This document shows positions 18,869-27,534 of a DNA stretch of 64,000 bases, in pieces. How positions within the stretch are numbered: the stretch's first letter is position 1; each line of letters opens with the position of its first letter. The translations under genes were made by a program, and so were the position numbers. Source of the DNA: Terribacillus saccharophilus (GTDB taxonomy: Bacteria; Bacillota; Bacilli; Bacillales; Amphibacillaceae); the NCBI RefSeq assembly GCF_002272075.1, contig NZ_NPBJ01000003.1, positions 186,001-250,000 on the forward strand. Reading direction: 5' to 3'. The notes under the pieces were generated by a model. The model was not told the origin of the DNA. It was given only the letters and a program-made list of their open reading frames with translations, and ran no database searches.

Positions 18869-19513
18869 ATGAATACCAAGCTTAGTATCGGGCTTGTCGG
18901 CGGTGCGGGAAGACTGCCGGATTTACATTCTGAACATCATCATATATGGATTGGAGCAGATGCGGGAGCACTAGCGCTGGCATCTGCTGGTATCCGAATG
19001 AAAGTAGCAGTTGGTGATTTTGATTCTGTGTCGGAAGAAGAATTGATTACGATTCGTCGATACGCAGATCAGGTACTGGTATATCCGCCTGAAAAAGATG
19101 AAACGGATTTCGAACTTGCCATCCGGCAAGCAGAAGAAATGGGCGCCGCTGATGTGGCGGTGTATGGGGTAACTGGCGGAAGACTTGATCATGAACTAAT
19201 CAACATTCAGATGCTTTATCGGCTGCTTGACAGTTTCGAGCAGGCCGTCATCATCGACTGGCAGAATAATATCCGTTTGCATCGACCTGGTACATACCGG
19301 ATAGAACAAGATGATACATACCGTTATATATCATTTCTTTCCTTCTCTGAGCAAGTTACTGGTCTAACCTTGACTGGCTTTAAATATCCTTTAACAGATG
19401 CTTCAATCCATTGGGGAGAAACATTGTCCATCTCTAATGAGCTTGTTGCACAATATGGTACTTATTCATTTGCTTCAGGCATAGTAATAATGATAAAGAG
19501 CAAGGATGTTTAA
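18869..19513 (+). CDS. thiN: Thiamine pyrophosphokinase
   Basis: ThiN makes thiamine pyrophosphate directly from thiamine and ATP. The 214-residue protein carries the family pattern: GADAGALALASAGI, GDFDSVSEEE (about 49), the acidic PPEKDETDFELAI (about 75) that binds magnesium, GVTGGRLDHELINIQ (about 100) and the C-terminal beta domain with SFLSFSEQVTGLTLTGFKYP. The ATG at 18869 is four bases after the rpe stop and has only a weak ribosome binding site, so coupling to rpe is likely. Order rsgA-rpe-thiN-spoVM as in B. subtilis. Confidence 0.93.
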   Translation: MNTKLSIGLVGGAGRLPDLHSEHHHIWIGADAGALALASAGIRMKVAVGDFDSVSEEELITIRRYADQVLVYPPEKDETDFELAIRQAEEMGAADVAVYGVTGGRLDHELINIQMLYRLLDSFEQAVIIDWQNNIRLHRPGTYRIEQDDTYRYISFLSFSEQVTGLTLTGFKYPLTDASIHWGETLSISNELVAQYGTYSFASGIVIMIKSKDV

Positions 19514-19559
19514 AAGCTACAGCGTTAGGCTGCTTAGGAAAAAGGAGGAAGGGGATCTT

Positions 19560-19640
19560 ATGAAATTTTATACCTTTAAACTCCCGAGGTTCATCGGTGG
19601 CTTCGTCCGCGTCATTATCGGAACGTTTAAAAAAGATTAG
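19560..19640 (+). CDS. spoVM: Stage V sporulation protein M (SpoVM), 26 residues
   Basis: SpoVM is an amphipathic peptide that recognises the convex forespore membrane and anchors SpoIVA to start coat assembly. The peptide begins MKFYTFKLPRFIGG and continues VRVIIGTFKKD; the length (26), the helix-breaking Pro9, and the alternation of hydrophobic and basic residues match the B. subtilis protein. A strong AAAGGAGGAAGGGG lies upstream. A terminator follows directly. It is strong evidence that this organism belongs to an endospore-forming lineage. Confidence 0.97.
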   Translation: MKFYTFKLPRFIGGFVRVIIGTFKKD

Positions 19641-19643
19641 CAC

Positions 19644-19680
19644 AAAAAAAGCACTCCTTTCGAGAAAGGGTGCTTTTTTT
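19644..19680. terminator. Terminator between convergent spoVM and rpmB
   Basis: A stem formed by 19644-19660 and 19665-19680 with one mismatch has A and T runs on its two sides, so it can act in both directions. It ends 43 bases before the rpmB stop. Confidence 0.8.
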
Positions 19681-19723
19681 GTCGCATGCGAATGCTACCA
19701 TAAAAGTATTTTAGAAATGCTAT

Positions 19724-19912
19724 TTATACGCGTTCGATGTTACCTTTTTTAAGTGCACGAGCTGAAACGTAAACTTTTTTCGGTTTACCGTCAACAAGAA
19801 TGCGAACTTTTTGAACGTTTGCTTTCCAAGTACGTTTATTAGCGTTCATGGCATGAGAACGAGCATTACCAGAACGAGTAGTACGTCCTGTGATTACACA
19901 TTTGCGTCCCAT
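19724..19912 (-). CDS. rpmB: 50S ribosomal protein L28
   Basis: A 62-residue L28, starting [20 protein letters not shown] and ending [20 protein letters not shown] with a short basic tail. It binds 23S rRNA in the large subunit. The family's zinc-binding variant has CxxC pairs; here only one Cys (position 5) is present, so this is a zinc-independent (C-minus) form. A good AGGAGGG precedes the start. It is the only minus-strand gene between yloC and rnc, as in B. subtilis. Confidence 0.97.
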   Translation of the reverse strand: MGRKCVITGRTTRSGNARSHAMNANKRTWKANVQKVRILVDGKPKKVYVSARALKKGNIERV

Positions 19913-19955
19913 GTTATCCCTCCTAATATTACGAGTTAGTTTGTAACACTAAACA

Positions 19956-19984
19956 AATTTATCACAACTCGGCACGTAATGCAA
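19956..19984 (-). promoter_or_regulatory. rpmB promoter
   Basis: On the minus strand TTGCAT (19984-19979), a 17-bp spacer and TAAATT (19961-19956) preceded by TGA give an extended -10 sigma-A promoter, about 44 bp upstream of the rpmB start. Confidence 0.6.
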
Positions 19985-20068
19985 TAATCTAACAAAAATA
20001 TATCAAGAAAAATTACTTGACAGTAAACTGTTTAGCTGGCATTGTAAAAAGGGCTATTTTTAATCCGC

Positions 20069-20097
20069 TTTCAAATAGCGCTACCATATAGTATAGT
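20069..20097 (+). promoter_or_regulatory. Candidate promoter for yloU-fakA
   Basis: TTTCAA, a 17-bp spacer and TATAGT precede the yloU ribosome binding site. A perfect TTGACA occurs further up at 20017-20022 but its -10 (CATTGT) is poor. Either or both could drive transcription; the choice is not decidable by eye. Confidence 0.35.
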
Positions 20098-20131
20098 AGG
20101 AATATATTTGATAAGCGTTAGGAGGAGCCGT

Positions 20132-20494
20132 ATGAGCCTTCATCTGACTTCAGAAGATGGAAACATCACGATCTCAACGGATGTGATCGCAACATTGGCT
20201 GGAAGTGCCGCGGAAAAATGCTATGGCATCGTTGGTATGGCTTCCAGACATCAATTACGTGACGGCATAGCAGAAATTCTTCGCAGGGAGAACTACTCGA
20301 AAGGGATAGTTGTAACCCAGGCGGACAACAAAGTCCAGATCGACTTACATATTATTGTAAGTTATGGAACGAAGATATCCGAGGTTGCACATAATGTGCA
20401 GTCCCAAGTGAAATATACATTGGATCGGGCATTGGGCGTACTGACGAGCTCTGTGAACATTTATATACAAGGCGTCAGTGTTTCTGCAGACTAA
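20132..20494 (+). CDS. yloU: Asp23/Gls24-family protein YloU
   Basis: A 120-residue member of the Asp23 family of envelope-stress-associated proteins. It matches YloU: ISTDVIATLAGSAAEKCYGIVGMASR, then EILRRENYSKGIVV and IIVSYGTKISEVAHNVQSQV. No membrane segment is present. The ATG at 20132 is chosen because GGAGGA lies five bases upstream; the open frame extends eight codons further back without support. It is paired with fakA, 30 bp downstream, suggesting a shared role in lipid or envelope metabolism, but the exact function is unknown. Confidence 0.92.
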   Translation: MSLHLTSEDGNITISTDVIATLAGSAAEKCYGIVGMASRHQLRDGIAEILRRENYSKGIVVTQADNKVQIDLHIIVSYGTKISEVAHNVQSQVKYTLDRALGVLTSSVNIYIQGVSVSAD

Positions 20495-20524
20495 GATAGC
20501 CGGCAGATTTAAGGAGGAAACAGT

Positions 20525-22171
20525 TTGAGTGTTGGAAATGTGGATGGAAAGACATTTGCGGGGATGCTTCTGACAGGTGCACATCATCTAGCGAATAACG
20601 CTAAGACGATTGATGCGCTGAATGTATTTCCCGTGCCGGATGGCGATACAGGTACAAACATGAATTTGACAATAACGTCTGGGGCAAAAGCTGTACAAGA
20701 TACCGACAGCGAAGAAGTCGGTGTGCTTGCTGCGGCCTTTGCCAAAGGTCTGCTGATGGGAGCTAGGGGAAACTCTGGTGTCATTCTCTCTCAGCTTTTC
20801 CGTGGCTTTGCCAAAGCATTGGAAGGGCAAAAGGATCTGACAGCGGGCAAGCTTGCTAATGCGTTGGATGCTGGTGTCAAATCGGCTTATAAAGCCGTCA
20901 TGAAGCCAGTGGAAGGGACGATTCTTACTGTAGCGAAGGATGCTGCAGCCGCTGCGGTAGAAAAATCAAAAACTGAAGCTGATCCAATAGAGTTATTCAG
21001 ATATGTAGTGAAAGCTGCCAAGGAAAGCCTCAGTCGCACGCCTGACCTCCTTCCTGTTTTGAAGGAAGTCGGTGTTGTAGATAGCGGTGGTCAAGGCTTA
21101 GTTACTGTTTATGAAGGTTTTCTTGCAGCATTGACAGGAGAAGAGCTGCCTGTAGAGGTGCAGCATGGCAAGATGGAGAATCTCGTGAGTGCAGAGCATC
21201 ACAAGCAAGCGCAGGATTTCTTGGATACAGCTGATATCACATATGGCTATTGCACGGAATTTATGGTTAAATTAGAAGCAGACAAGCTTCAGGAGAACCC
21301 TTTTGATGAGCAGGCTTATCGAGAGGAATTGGACGGACGCGGGGATTCCTTGCTTGTAGTAGCTGATGAAGATGTCGTAAAGGTGCATATTCATACCGAG
21401 TATCCTGGTGAAGTGATGACATACAGTCAAGCATTCGGCAGTCTGATCAATATGAAAATAGAAAACATGCGTGAACAGCATGCAGCTATTGTTGGTAATA
21501 AAGAAAAGAAGGAACGCAATCAGCACGCCATTGTGACAGTTGCAATGGGTGAAGGTGTGAAAGCATTGTTTGAGAACCTTGGAGCAAATGTCGTCATCTC
21601 AGGCGGACAGACTATGAATCCAAGCACCCAGGACATTGCTGACGCCATTAAAACAGCTAACGCAGATTCCGTCTATATCTTGCCTAATAATAAGAATATC
21701 ATCATGGCTGCTGAGCAGGCAGCTAAAATGGCAGAGGTGCAGTCGTTTGTAGTTCCAACAAAGACGATACCGCAGGGTATGCGATCATTGCTTGCTTTTG
21801 ATGCTACCCAGTCACCAGATAGCAACGCTGAAGCTATGAAAGATGCAATCTCGCAAGTGAAATCCGGACAAGTGACACATGCTGTTCGTGATACGACAAT
21901 CGAAGGCGTATCAATAAAAGAAGGTCAATTCATTGCTATTCATGAAAGCAAAATCATAGCAGCTGCTTCTGACGCAGAAGAAGCGTTGGAGCTGCTGCTT
22001 GAGCAAATGGTCAGTGAAGAAGATGAATTGATAACAGTTATTCGCGGTGAAGACGCGGAAGAAACTGATGATCGCTTGGAGGATTTTGTTGAAGGAACAT
22101 TCCCTGAAGCAGAATTGGAGATTCATGAAGGAAATCAGCCTGTCTACACGTACTTGGTAGCAGTTGAATAA
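20525..22171 (+). CDS. fakA: Fatty acid kinase A (FakA, YloV)
   Basis: FakA phosphorylates fatty acids bound to FakB (DegV-type) proteins, making acyl-phosphates that PlsX and PlsY feed into phospholipid synthesis. The 548-residue protein has the N-terminal DhaL-like ATP-binding domain with FPVPDGDTGTNMNLT (about 36) and GARGNSGVILSQ (about 80), a middle domain (YCTEFMV) and a C-terminal DegV-like domain. The TTG at 20525 is preceded by AAGGAGGAA. The nearby plsX, in the fapR operon, uses its product. A terminator follows. Confidence 0.93.
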   Translation: MSVGNVDGKTFAGMLLTGAHHLANNAKTIDALNVFPVPDGDTGTNMNLTITSGAKAVQDTDSEEVGVLAAAFAKGLLMGARGNSGVILSQLFRGFAKALEGQKDLTAGKLANALDAGVKSAYKAVMKPVEGTILTVAKDAAAAAVEKSKTEADPIELFRYVVKAAKESLSRTPDLLPVLKEVGVVDSGGQGLVTVYEGFLAALTGEELPVEVQHGKMENLVSAEHHKQAQDFLDTADITYGYCTEFMVKLEADKLQENPFDEQAYREELDGRGDSLLVVADEDVVKVHIHTEYPGEVMTYSQAFGSLINMKIENMREQHAAIVGNKEKKERNQHAIVTVAMGEGVKALFENLGANVVISGGQTMNPSTQDIADAIKTANADSVYILPNNKNIIMAAEQAAKMAEVQSFVVPTKTIPQGMRSLLAFDATQSPDSNAEAMKDAISQVKSGQVTHAVRDTTIEGVSIKEGQFIAIHESKIIAAASDAEEALELLLEQMVSEEDELITVIRGEDAEETDDRLEDFVEGTFPEAELEIHEGNQPVYTYLVAVE

Positions 22172-22179
22172 TGATGGAG

Positions 22180-22206
22180 AAAGCTCCTTGACGGGAGCTT
22201 TTTTCA
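22180..22206 (+). terminator. Terminator of yloU-fakA
   Basis: An 8-bp stem (22180-22187 with 22194-22201) with a 6-nt loop is followed by a run of six T residues. Confidence 0.8.
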
Positions 22207-22237
22207 TTGGTTGCAGTAGGAACATATGTGTGATACA

Positions 22238-22246
22238 TGCTAAAAT
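22238..22246 (+). promoter_or_regulatory. Extended -10 element before sdaAB
   Basis: TGCTAAAAT (TGn plus a 5/6 match to TATAAT) lies 21 bp upstream of the sdaAB start. No convincing -35 is visible at the right distance. Confidence 0.4.
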
Positions 22247-22267
22247 AGAAGAAGAAGGAGTGAGCCT

Positions 22268-22930
22268 ATGAAATATCAATCCGTATTCGATATTATCGGA
22301 CCGGTCATGGTCGGTCCATCCAGTTCACATACTGCCGGGGCCGCCCGTATTGGCCGCGCCGCAAGACTCATTTTTGGAATAGAGCCGACTTGGGCTACGG
22401 TCCATCTGTATGGATCATTCGCGAAAACGTATCGCGGTCATGGTACGGACCTAGCTATTGCTGGTGGTCTGCTTGGCTATGATACAGATGATGATCGAAT
22501 CAGGTTCGCATTGGAAACAGCCGAAAAACATAATATGAAAATCGAATTCATTGAAGATACAGCTGCTACGGAACATCCAAATACAGCAAGAATTAAGCTG
22601 GGAACAAAAGACAGCAGCATGGAGCTGGTCGGTATTTCTATCGGCGGCGGAAAAGTAGAGATCACAGAGCTAAACGGCTTTGAACTGCGTATGTCAGGTA
22701 ATAAGCCCGCTATTTTGATCATGCATAATGATCGTTTTGGCGCGATAGCTTCCGTGACTCAAATTTTAGCGCAGCACGAGATAAATATAGCGCATATGGA
22801 AGTTTCCCGGAAGGATGTCGGGAAGGATGCGCTTATGGTAATCGAGACGGATCAAAACGTGGATGATGATGTGATGCAGGTTTTAGAAAAAGCTTCGCAC
22901 ATCAACCGTGTATCCCGCTTGATGAATTAA
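22268..22930 (+). CDS. sdaAB: L-serine dehydratase, beta subunit
   Basis: SdaAB is the regulatory subunit of the iron-sulfur L-serine deaminase that converts serine to pyruvate and ammonia. The 220-residue protein has the beta domain with GPVMVGPSSSHTAGAARIG, GSFAKTYRGHGTDLA and GGGKVEI, then a C-terminal ACT domain (about 146-220, DRFGAIASVTQILAQHEINI) that usually senses an amino acid. The ATG at 22268 has AAGGAG upstream. sdaAA follows after 15 bp. Confidence 0.95.
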   Translation: MKYQSVFDIIGPVMVGPSSSHTAGAARIGRAARLIFGIEPTWATVHLYGSFAKTYRGHGTDLAIAGGLLGYDTDDDRIRFALETAEKHNMKIEFIEDTAATEHPNTARIKLGTKDSSMELVGISIGGGKVEITELNGFELRMSGNKPAILIMHNDRFGAIASVTQILAQHEINIAHMEVSRKDVGKDALMVIETDQNVDDDVMQVLEKASHINRVSRLMN

Positions 22931-22945
22931 ACAGGAGGAATGAAT

Positions 22946-23830
22946 ATGTTTCGCAATGTAGCGGAATTGCTTGAACAAGCGAATGCAGACAGTATATCTA
23001 TTTCAGAAGTGATGATCCGCCAGGAAATGGATATACATCAGCGTTCCCGTGAGGAAGTCATGGGCCAGATGGAACGGAACCTGCAAATCATGGAAGAAGC
23101 AGTAGAACGCGGATTAAAGGGGGTTACATCCCATTCTGGTTTGACAGGAAATGATGCTGTATTACTTCAGCAATATATGGCGAAGGGCAACACGCTTTCT
23201 GGTCATCTGCTTTTAGATGCTGTCAGTAAAGCGGTGGCGACGAACGAAGTCAATGCTGCAATGGGGATGATTTGTGCTACTCCGACTGCAGGCAGTGCCG
23301 GATGTGTACCAGGAGCTCTCTTCGCGGTTAAAGAAAGATTGAATCCTACCCGGGAACAAATGGTGCATTTCTTATTTACAGCTGGAGCTTTCGGATTCGT
23401 TGTGGCTAACAATGCATCTATCAGCGGTGCTGAAGGTGGTTGTCAGGCGGAAGTAGGTTCTGCAGCGGCGATGGCTAGTGCAGCTGTCGTGGAAATGGCT
23501 GGCGGTACACCAGAACAAAGTGCCGAAGCATTTGCAATTACGTTAAAAAACATGCTCGGACTTGTATGTGATCCAGTTGCTGGACTGGTAGAAGTGCCGT
23601 GTATCAAACGAAACGCTGCTGGAGCATCTAATGCAATCGTATCAGCTGATATGGCACTTGCTGGAATTACAAGCAGAATACCTTGCGATGAGGTAATTGG
23701 GGCTATGTACCGGATCGGTAAGAGTATGCCATCAGCCCTTCGAGAAACTGCAGAGGGTGGTCTGGCTGCCACGCCGACAGGGCGCAGATTGGCCGATATG
23801 ATTTATGGGATAACGAAAGGGAAAGAGTGA
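22946..23830 (+). CDS. sdaAA: L-serine dehydratase, alpha subunit
   Basis: SdaAA is the catalytic subunit carrying the oxygen-sensitive 4Fe-4S cluster. The 294-residue protein contains the expected conserved blocks: SGLTGNDA, LDAVSKAVATNEVNAAMG, CATPTAGSAGCVPG, NASISGAEGGCQAEVGSA, GLVCDPVAGLVEVPC and SRIPCDEV, which include the cluster cysteines. The ATG at 22946 is seven bases after AGGAGG; an ATG two codons earlier is too close to that site. It overlaps recG by 4 bp. Together with sdaAB it should supply pyruvate from serine. Confidence 0.95.
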   Translation: MFRNVAELLEQANADSISISEVMIRQEMDIHQRSREEVMGQMERNLQIMEEAVERGLKGVTSHSGLTGNDAVLLQQYMAKGNTLSGHLLLDAVSKAVATNEVNAAMGMICATPTAGSAGCVPGALFAVKERLNPTREQMVHFLFTAGAFGFVVANNASISGAEGGCQAEVGSAAAMASAAVVEMAGGTPEQSAEAFAITLKNMLGLVCDPVAGLVEVPCIKRNAAGASNAIVSADMALAGITSRIPCDEVIGAMYRIGKSMPSALRETAEGGLAATPTGRRLADMIYGITKGKE

Positions 23831-25872
23831 GGAATGTGTTAAAGCAACCGGTTGATCAAGTCAAGGGAATCGGTGCAAAGCTTGCGGAAGGATTGGCGAA
23901 TATGGGGATCTTCACAGTCGAAGATCTCCTTTTTCATCTGCCGTATCGGTATGATGTCTTCGATGTCCAGCCGTTAGCTGAACTGATTCATGATGATAAA
24001 GTGACGATTGAAGGTGAAATAGCCTCACCGGCTCAAGTGCAATATTACGGACGGAAAAAGAACAAACTAACTGTAACGCTCTTGGTTGAGAACGTTGCAG
24101 TGAAGGCGATCATGTTCAATCGTGCATTTGCCCAGAAACAGCTTATGCCGGGCAAAAAGGTAACGATGACAGGTAAATGGGATCAGCATCGTCTGCAGCT
24201 TACTGTCAGTAACTTCAAGGTTGGCGGAGCAGATGAGCTGACTCCTGTGCAGCCAGTCTATGGTGTGAAAGGTACAGTAACGGTTCGACAACTGCAAAAA
24301 AGCGTGAAGCAGGCGCTGGAACAGTATGATGAAGACATCGAGGAAATTCTGCCAGCGTCATTTTTAACATCATATAAAATGCCAGATCGAAAAACAGCAT
24401 TGCATTATATGCACTTTCCGCCTGACAGACAGGCGCTGGCTCATGGTCGTAGACGATTCACATATGAAGAATTTTTATTGTTCCAGCTGAAAATGCAATT
24501 TATCCGAAAACAAAAACGAGAAGCATCTGCTGGAGGAAGCTTAGCTTATGATCACGAGCAGGTACAAGCTTTTGTAGCCACTCTTCCTTTTACGTTGACG
24601 AACGCCCAGCAGCGTGTGCTGAAGGATATTATGCGGGACTTACATTCTTCCTACCGAATGAACCGTCTCTTACAAGGAGATGTTGGATCTGGTAAAACAG
24701 CTGTCGCAGCTGTTGCCCTTTATGCGGCAGTTACAGCAGGTAAACAGGGTGCGATTATGGTTCCGACAGAGATTTTAGCAGAACAGCACGCCCAGTCATT
24801 AACTAGTATGCTGGATGGTTTTGCCACAGTAGCACTGCTCACTGGTAGTGTCAAAGGCAAGCGCCGGAAAGCAGTCCTCGAACAGATTGTAAATGGAGAA
24901 GTAGACATTGTTGTCGGGACACACGCACTGATTCAGGATGAAGTACATTTTAAAGATCTTGCTCTAGCTATTGTTGACGAACAGCATCGATTCGGTGTTG
25001 CACAGCGCCGGACACTTCGAGATAAAGGCCTTCATCCGGATGTTCTGTTCATGACTGCTACGCCGATTCCGCGGACCCTGGCCATCACTGCATTCGGAGA
25101 TATGGATGTATCAGCTATAGATGAGATGCCAGCAGGGCGTAAAGAAATAGAAACGTATTGGGTTAAGGAAAATACGATAGATCGGGTGCTGGATTTCATC
25201 CGGAAAGAAGTCGCGGCCGGTCATCAGGCGTATGTCATAAGCCCACTGATTGAGGAATCGGACAAGCTGGACATCCAGAATGCCGTCGATCTTCATCAGA
25301 TGCTTGCTGCTGTTTTTGAGCCGGATATTCGAGTCGGGCTCATGCATGGACGCTTGCCATCTGATGAAAAAGACGCGGTTATGAAGGAATTCGCCGACAA
25401 TGAAACCCAAGTTCTTGTGTCTACCACAGTAGTAGAAGTTGGCGTGAACGTTCCGAATGCCACGCTGATGATCATCTATGATGCAGAACGATTCGGGCTA
25501 TCTCAGCTGCATCAGCTACGGGGGCGTGTAGGTCGCGGAGATGCACAAAGTTACTGTATATTAATTGCCGAACCAAAAGGGGAAATTGGGAAAGAACGCA
25601 TGCGCATCATGACAGAAACAACGAATGGATTTGAGCTGTCTGAGCAAGATTTACAGCTACGAGGTCCTGGTGATTTCTTCGGGAAAAAGCAGAGCGGGAT
25701 ACCGGAATTCAAGGTTGGTGATATGGTGCACGATTATCGAGCGCTGGAAACAGCGCGTAAAGATGCAGAGCAAATCATTGCAGAAGAAAGAATGGAAAAT
25801 GACCCCGCATATCGCAATTTATTGCAAGCGTTGGATACAGAGTTTGCACTGAACGGGAACGTGCTCGACTGA
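23827..25872 (+). CDS. recG: ATP-dependent DNA helicase RecG
   Basis: RecG remodels stalled forks and branches Holliday junctions. The 681-residue protein has an N-terminal wedge/OB domain (about 1-180), a helicase core with QGDVGSGKTAVAAVAL (Walker A, about 282), DEQHRFG (about 386), MTATPIPRTLA and QLRGRVGRG (about 565), and the C-terminal ELRGPGDFFGKKQSG-type segment, here LQLRGPGDFFGKKQSG. The start GTG at 23827 overlaps the sdaAA stop (GTGA); another GTG three codons later cannot be excluded. Confidence 0.95.
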   Translation: MRNVLKQPVDQVKGIGAKLAEGLANMGIFTVEDLLFHLPYRYDVFDVQPLAELIHDDKVTIEGEIASPAQVQYYGRKKNKLTVTLLVENVAVKAIMFNRAFAQKQLMPGKKVTMTGKWDQHRLQLTVSNFKVGGADELTPVQPVYGVKGTVTVRQLQKSVKQALEQYDEDIEEILPASFLTSYKMPDRKTALHYMHFPPDRQALAHGRRRFTYEEFLLFQLKMQFIRKQKREASAGGSLAYDHEQVQAFVATLPFTLTNAQQRVLKDIMRDLHSSYRMNRLLQGDVGSGKTAVAAVALYAAVTAGKQGAIMVPTEILAEQHAQSLTSMLDGFATVALLTGSVKGKRRKAVLEQIVNGEVDIVVGTHALIQDEVHFKDLALAIVDEQHRFGVAQRRTLRDKGLHPDVLFMTATPIPRTLAITAFGDMDVSAIDEMPAGRKEIETYWVKENTIDRVLDFIRKEVAAGHQAYVISPLIEESDKLDIQNAVDLHQMLAAVFEPDIRVGLMHGRLPSDEKDAVMKEFADNETQVLVSTTVVEVGVNVPNATLMIIYDAERFGLSQLHQLRGRVGRGDAQSYCILIAEPKGEIGKERMRIMTETTNGFELSEQDLQLRGPGDFFGKKQSGIPEFKVGDMVHDYRALETARKDAEQIIAEERMENDPAYRNLLQALDTEFALNGNVLD

Positions 25873-25881
25873 AAACGGCTG

Positions 25882-25910
25882 TTGCAAATTCTGGTCTGCT
25901 ATTATATATT
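25882..25910 (+). promoter_or_regulatory. fapR promoter
   Basis: TTGCAA (25882-25887), a 17-bp spacer and TATATT (25905-25910) form a good sigma-A promoter 10 bp after the recG stop. The predicted start point falls inside the FapR operator. Confidence 0.7.
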
Positions 25911-25913
25911 ACT

Positions 25914-25932
25914 TTTAGTACCTAGTCTTAAT
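25914..25932 (+). promoter_or_regulatory. FapR operator
   Basis: TTTAGTACCTAGTCTTAAT is an imperfect palindrome that fits the TTAGTACC-centred operator known for FapR in Bacillus. It overlaps the predicted transcription start of fapR-plsX-fabD-fabG, so FapR would block its own operon until malonyl-CoA rises. Confidence 0.8.
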
Positions 25933-25947
25933 TTTGGCGGTGGAGAA

Positions 25948-26517
25948 ATGAGAAGAAGCAAAAAAGACAGACAGGACTTACTGCGGGAAACGATTGAAAA
26001 AACACCGTTCATTACAGACGAGGAATTGGCGAAGAAATTTGCTGTCAGTATTCAGACAATCCGATTGGACCGAATGGAACTGACAATTCCGGAGCTGCGG
26101 GAACGGATTAAGCACGTCGCTCATTCCCAATGGGATGAAACCGTGAAATCCATTAACATTGATGAAGTGATCGGAGAAATCATTGACTTAGAACTGGATG
26201 AACGGGCGATCAGTATATTGGATATTAAACCAGAGCATGTTTTCACACGGAACCAGATTGCCAGAGGGCATCATCTGTTTGCGCAGGCCAATTCCTTAGC
26301 GGTCGCGCTGATCGATGATCCGTTCGCACTCACCTTCCACTCGGAAATCACCTTTACCAGACAGGTGAAACTCCATGAGCGGGTAGTAGCCAAAGCGAAA
26401 GTCATTCGTCAGGACAGGAAGCGGACGGTCATCCAAGTGGATAGTGCTGTTGATCAAGAAGAAGTATTTAAAGGTACGTTCGAGATGTTCCGCTCGAGCG
26501 TTAAGGAAGGGAAATAA
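25948..26517 (+). CDS. fapR: Fatty acid and phospholipid biosynthesis regulator FapR
   Basis: FapR represses lipid synthesis genes and is released from DNA by malonyl-CoA. The 189-residue protein has an N-terminal helix-turn-helix (about 1-50, [20 protein letters not shown]), a linker helix (about 55-75), and a hot-dog-fold effector domain (about 78-185) with [20 protein letters not shown], where the family binds malonyl-CoA. The ATG at 25948 follows GGTGGAGAA; the frame is open further upstream through the promoter, which is not coding. First gene of the operon with plsX, fabD and fabG. Confidence 0.96.
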   Translation: MRRSKKDRQDLLRETIEKTPFITDEELAKKFAVSIQTIRLDRMELTIPELRERIKHVAHSQWDETVKSINIDEVIGEIIDLELDERAISILDIKPEHVFTRNQIARGHHLFAQANSLAVALIDDPFALTFHSEITFTRQVKLHERVVAKAKVIRQDRKRTVIQVDSAVDQEEVFKGTFEMFRSSVKEGK

Positions 26518-26520
26518 GAT

Positions 26521-27534
26521 ATGCGAATTGCAATCGACGCAATGGGTGGCGACAACGCACCAGAAGAGATAGTAAAAGGTGCCGTGCTAGCAGCTACAGA
26601 GGATGCATCCCTGGAGCTGACACTGGTTGGAGATCAAAGTATGATCGAACCGCATCTTGGCGAGGTCCGTCCAGCTAACATCCGGATCATACATACAGAG
26701 GAGTACATTACAGCAGATGATGAACCTGTCCGGGCAATCCGGCGAAAGAAGCAGTCGTCTCTTGTATTGACTGCGCAGGAAGTAAAAGAAGGTCGAGCTG
26801 ATGCTTGTATTTCAGCGGGAAATACAGGTGCCATTATGACAGCAGGGCTGATGATTGTTGGCCGTATTAAAGGCATCGAACGGCCGGCATTGTCGCCAAC
26901 TCTTCCGACGGTGGATGGAAAAGGATTTGTCCTGCTTGATGTCGGCGCCAATATTGACGCCAAAGCAAACCATCTATTACAATACGGCGTAATGGGCTCC
27001 ATCTATGCGGAGAAAGTTCGCGGAATAAAAAATCCTCGTGTAGGATTGCTCAATGTAGGCACGGAAGACGGTAAGGGCAATGATCTTACGAAGAAAGCTT
27101 TCGAGCTTCTCAGTGATGCACCAATAAACTTTATTGGTAATGTAGAAGGCCGTGATTTCCTTTCCGGAGATTTTGATGTTGTTGTGACAGACGGCTTTAG
27201 CGGTAATATAGCCCTGAAAACAATAGAAGGAGCAGCGTCGATGTTCTTCTCGACAATCAAGAAGGCCTTCTTGAAAAACACGAAGACAAAGCTTGCAGCA
27301 GCTATGATGAAACCACAGCTGAAGGAAATTAAAGCAAGCACAGAATATGCAGAATATGGCGGTGCTGCTTTGTTTGGCCTTGCTGCACCTTTTGTAAAGG
27401 CGCACGGTTCCTCCAATGCGCGCGCTATCCAAGTTGCTATTTTGCAAACAAAACAAATGGCAGAAAATAATGTAACAGGAATTATCAAAGATACAATCCA
27501 GAGCATAAAGAAAGACGAGGAGGACGTTAAGTGA
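26521..27534 (+). CDS. plsX: Phosphate acyltransferase PlsX
   Basis: PlsX makes acyl-phosphate from acyl-ACP at the membrane for PlsY, the first committed step of phospholipid synthesis in most bacteria. The 337-residue protein has [13 protein letters not shown] at the N-terminus, the glycine-rich SAGNTGA (about 100), [29 protein letters not shown] and [14 protein letters not shown]. The ATG at 26521 is three bases after the fapR stop. It overlaps fabD by 4 bp. Confidence 0.96.
   Translation: MRIAIDAMGGDNAPEEIVKGAVLAATEDASLELTLVGDQSMIEPHLGEVRPANIRIIHTEEYITADDEPVRAIRRKKQSSLVLTAQEVKEGRADACISAGNTGAIMTAGLMIVGRIKGIERPALSPTLPTVDGKGFVLLDVGANIDAKANHLLQYGVMGSIYAEKVRGIKNPRVGLLNVGTEDGKGNDLTKKAFELLSDAPINFIGNVEGRDFLSGDFDVVVTDGFSGNIALKTIEGAASMFFSTIKKAFLKNTKTKLAAAMMKPQLKEIKASTEYAEYGGAALFGLAAPFVKAHGSSNARAIQVAILQTKQMAENNVTGIIKDTIQSIKKDEEDVK

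Noticed and set aside
20017-20045. Perfect TTGACA as the yloU promoter
   Set aside because: The matching -10 (CATTGT) is poor. It is mentioned only as an alternative to the weaker but better placed TTTCAA/TATAGT pair.
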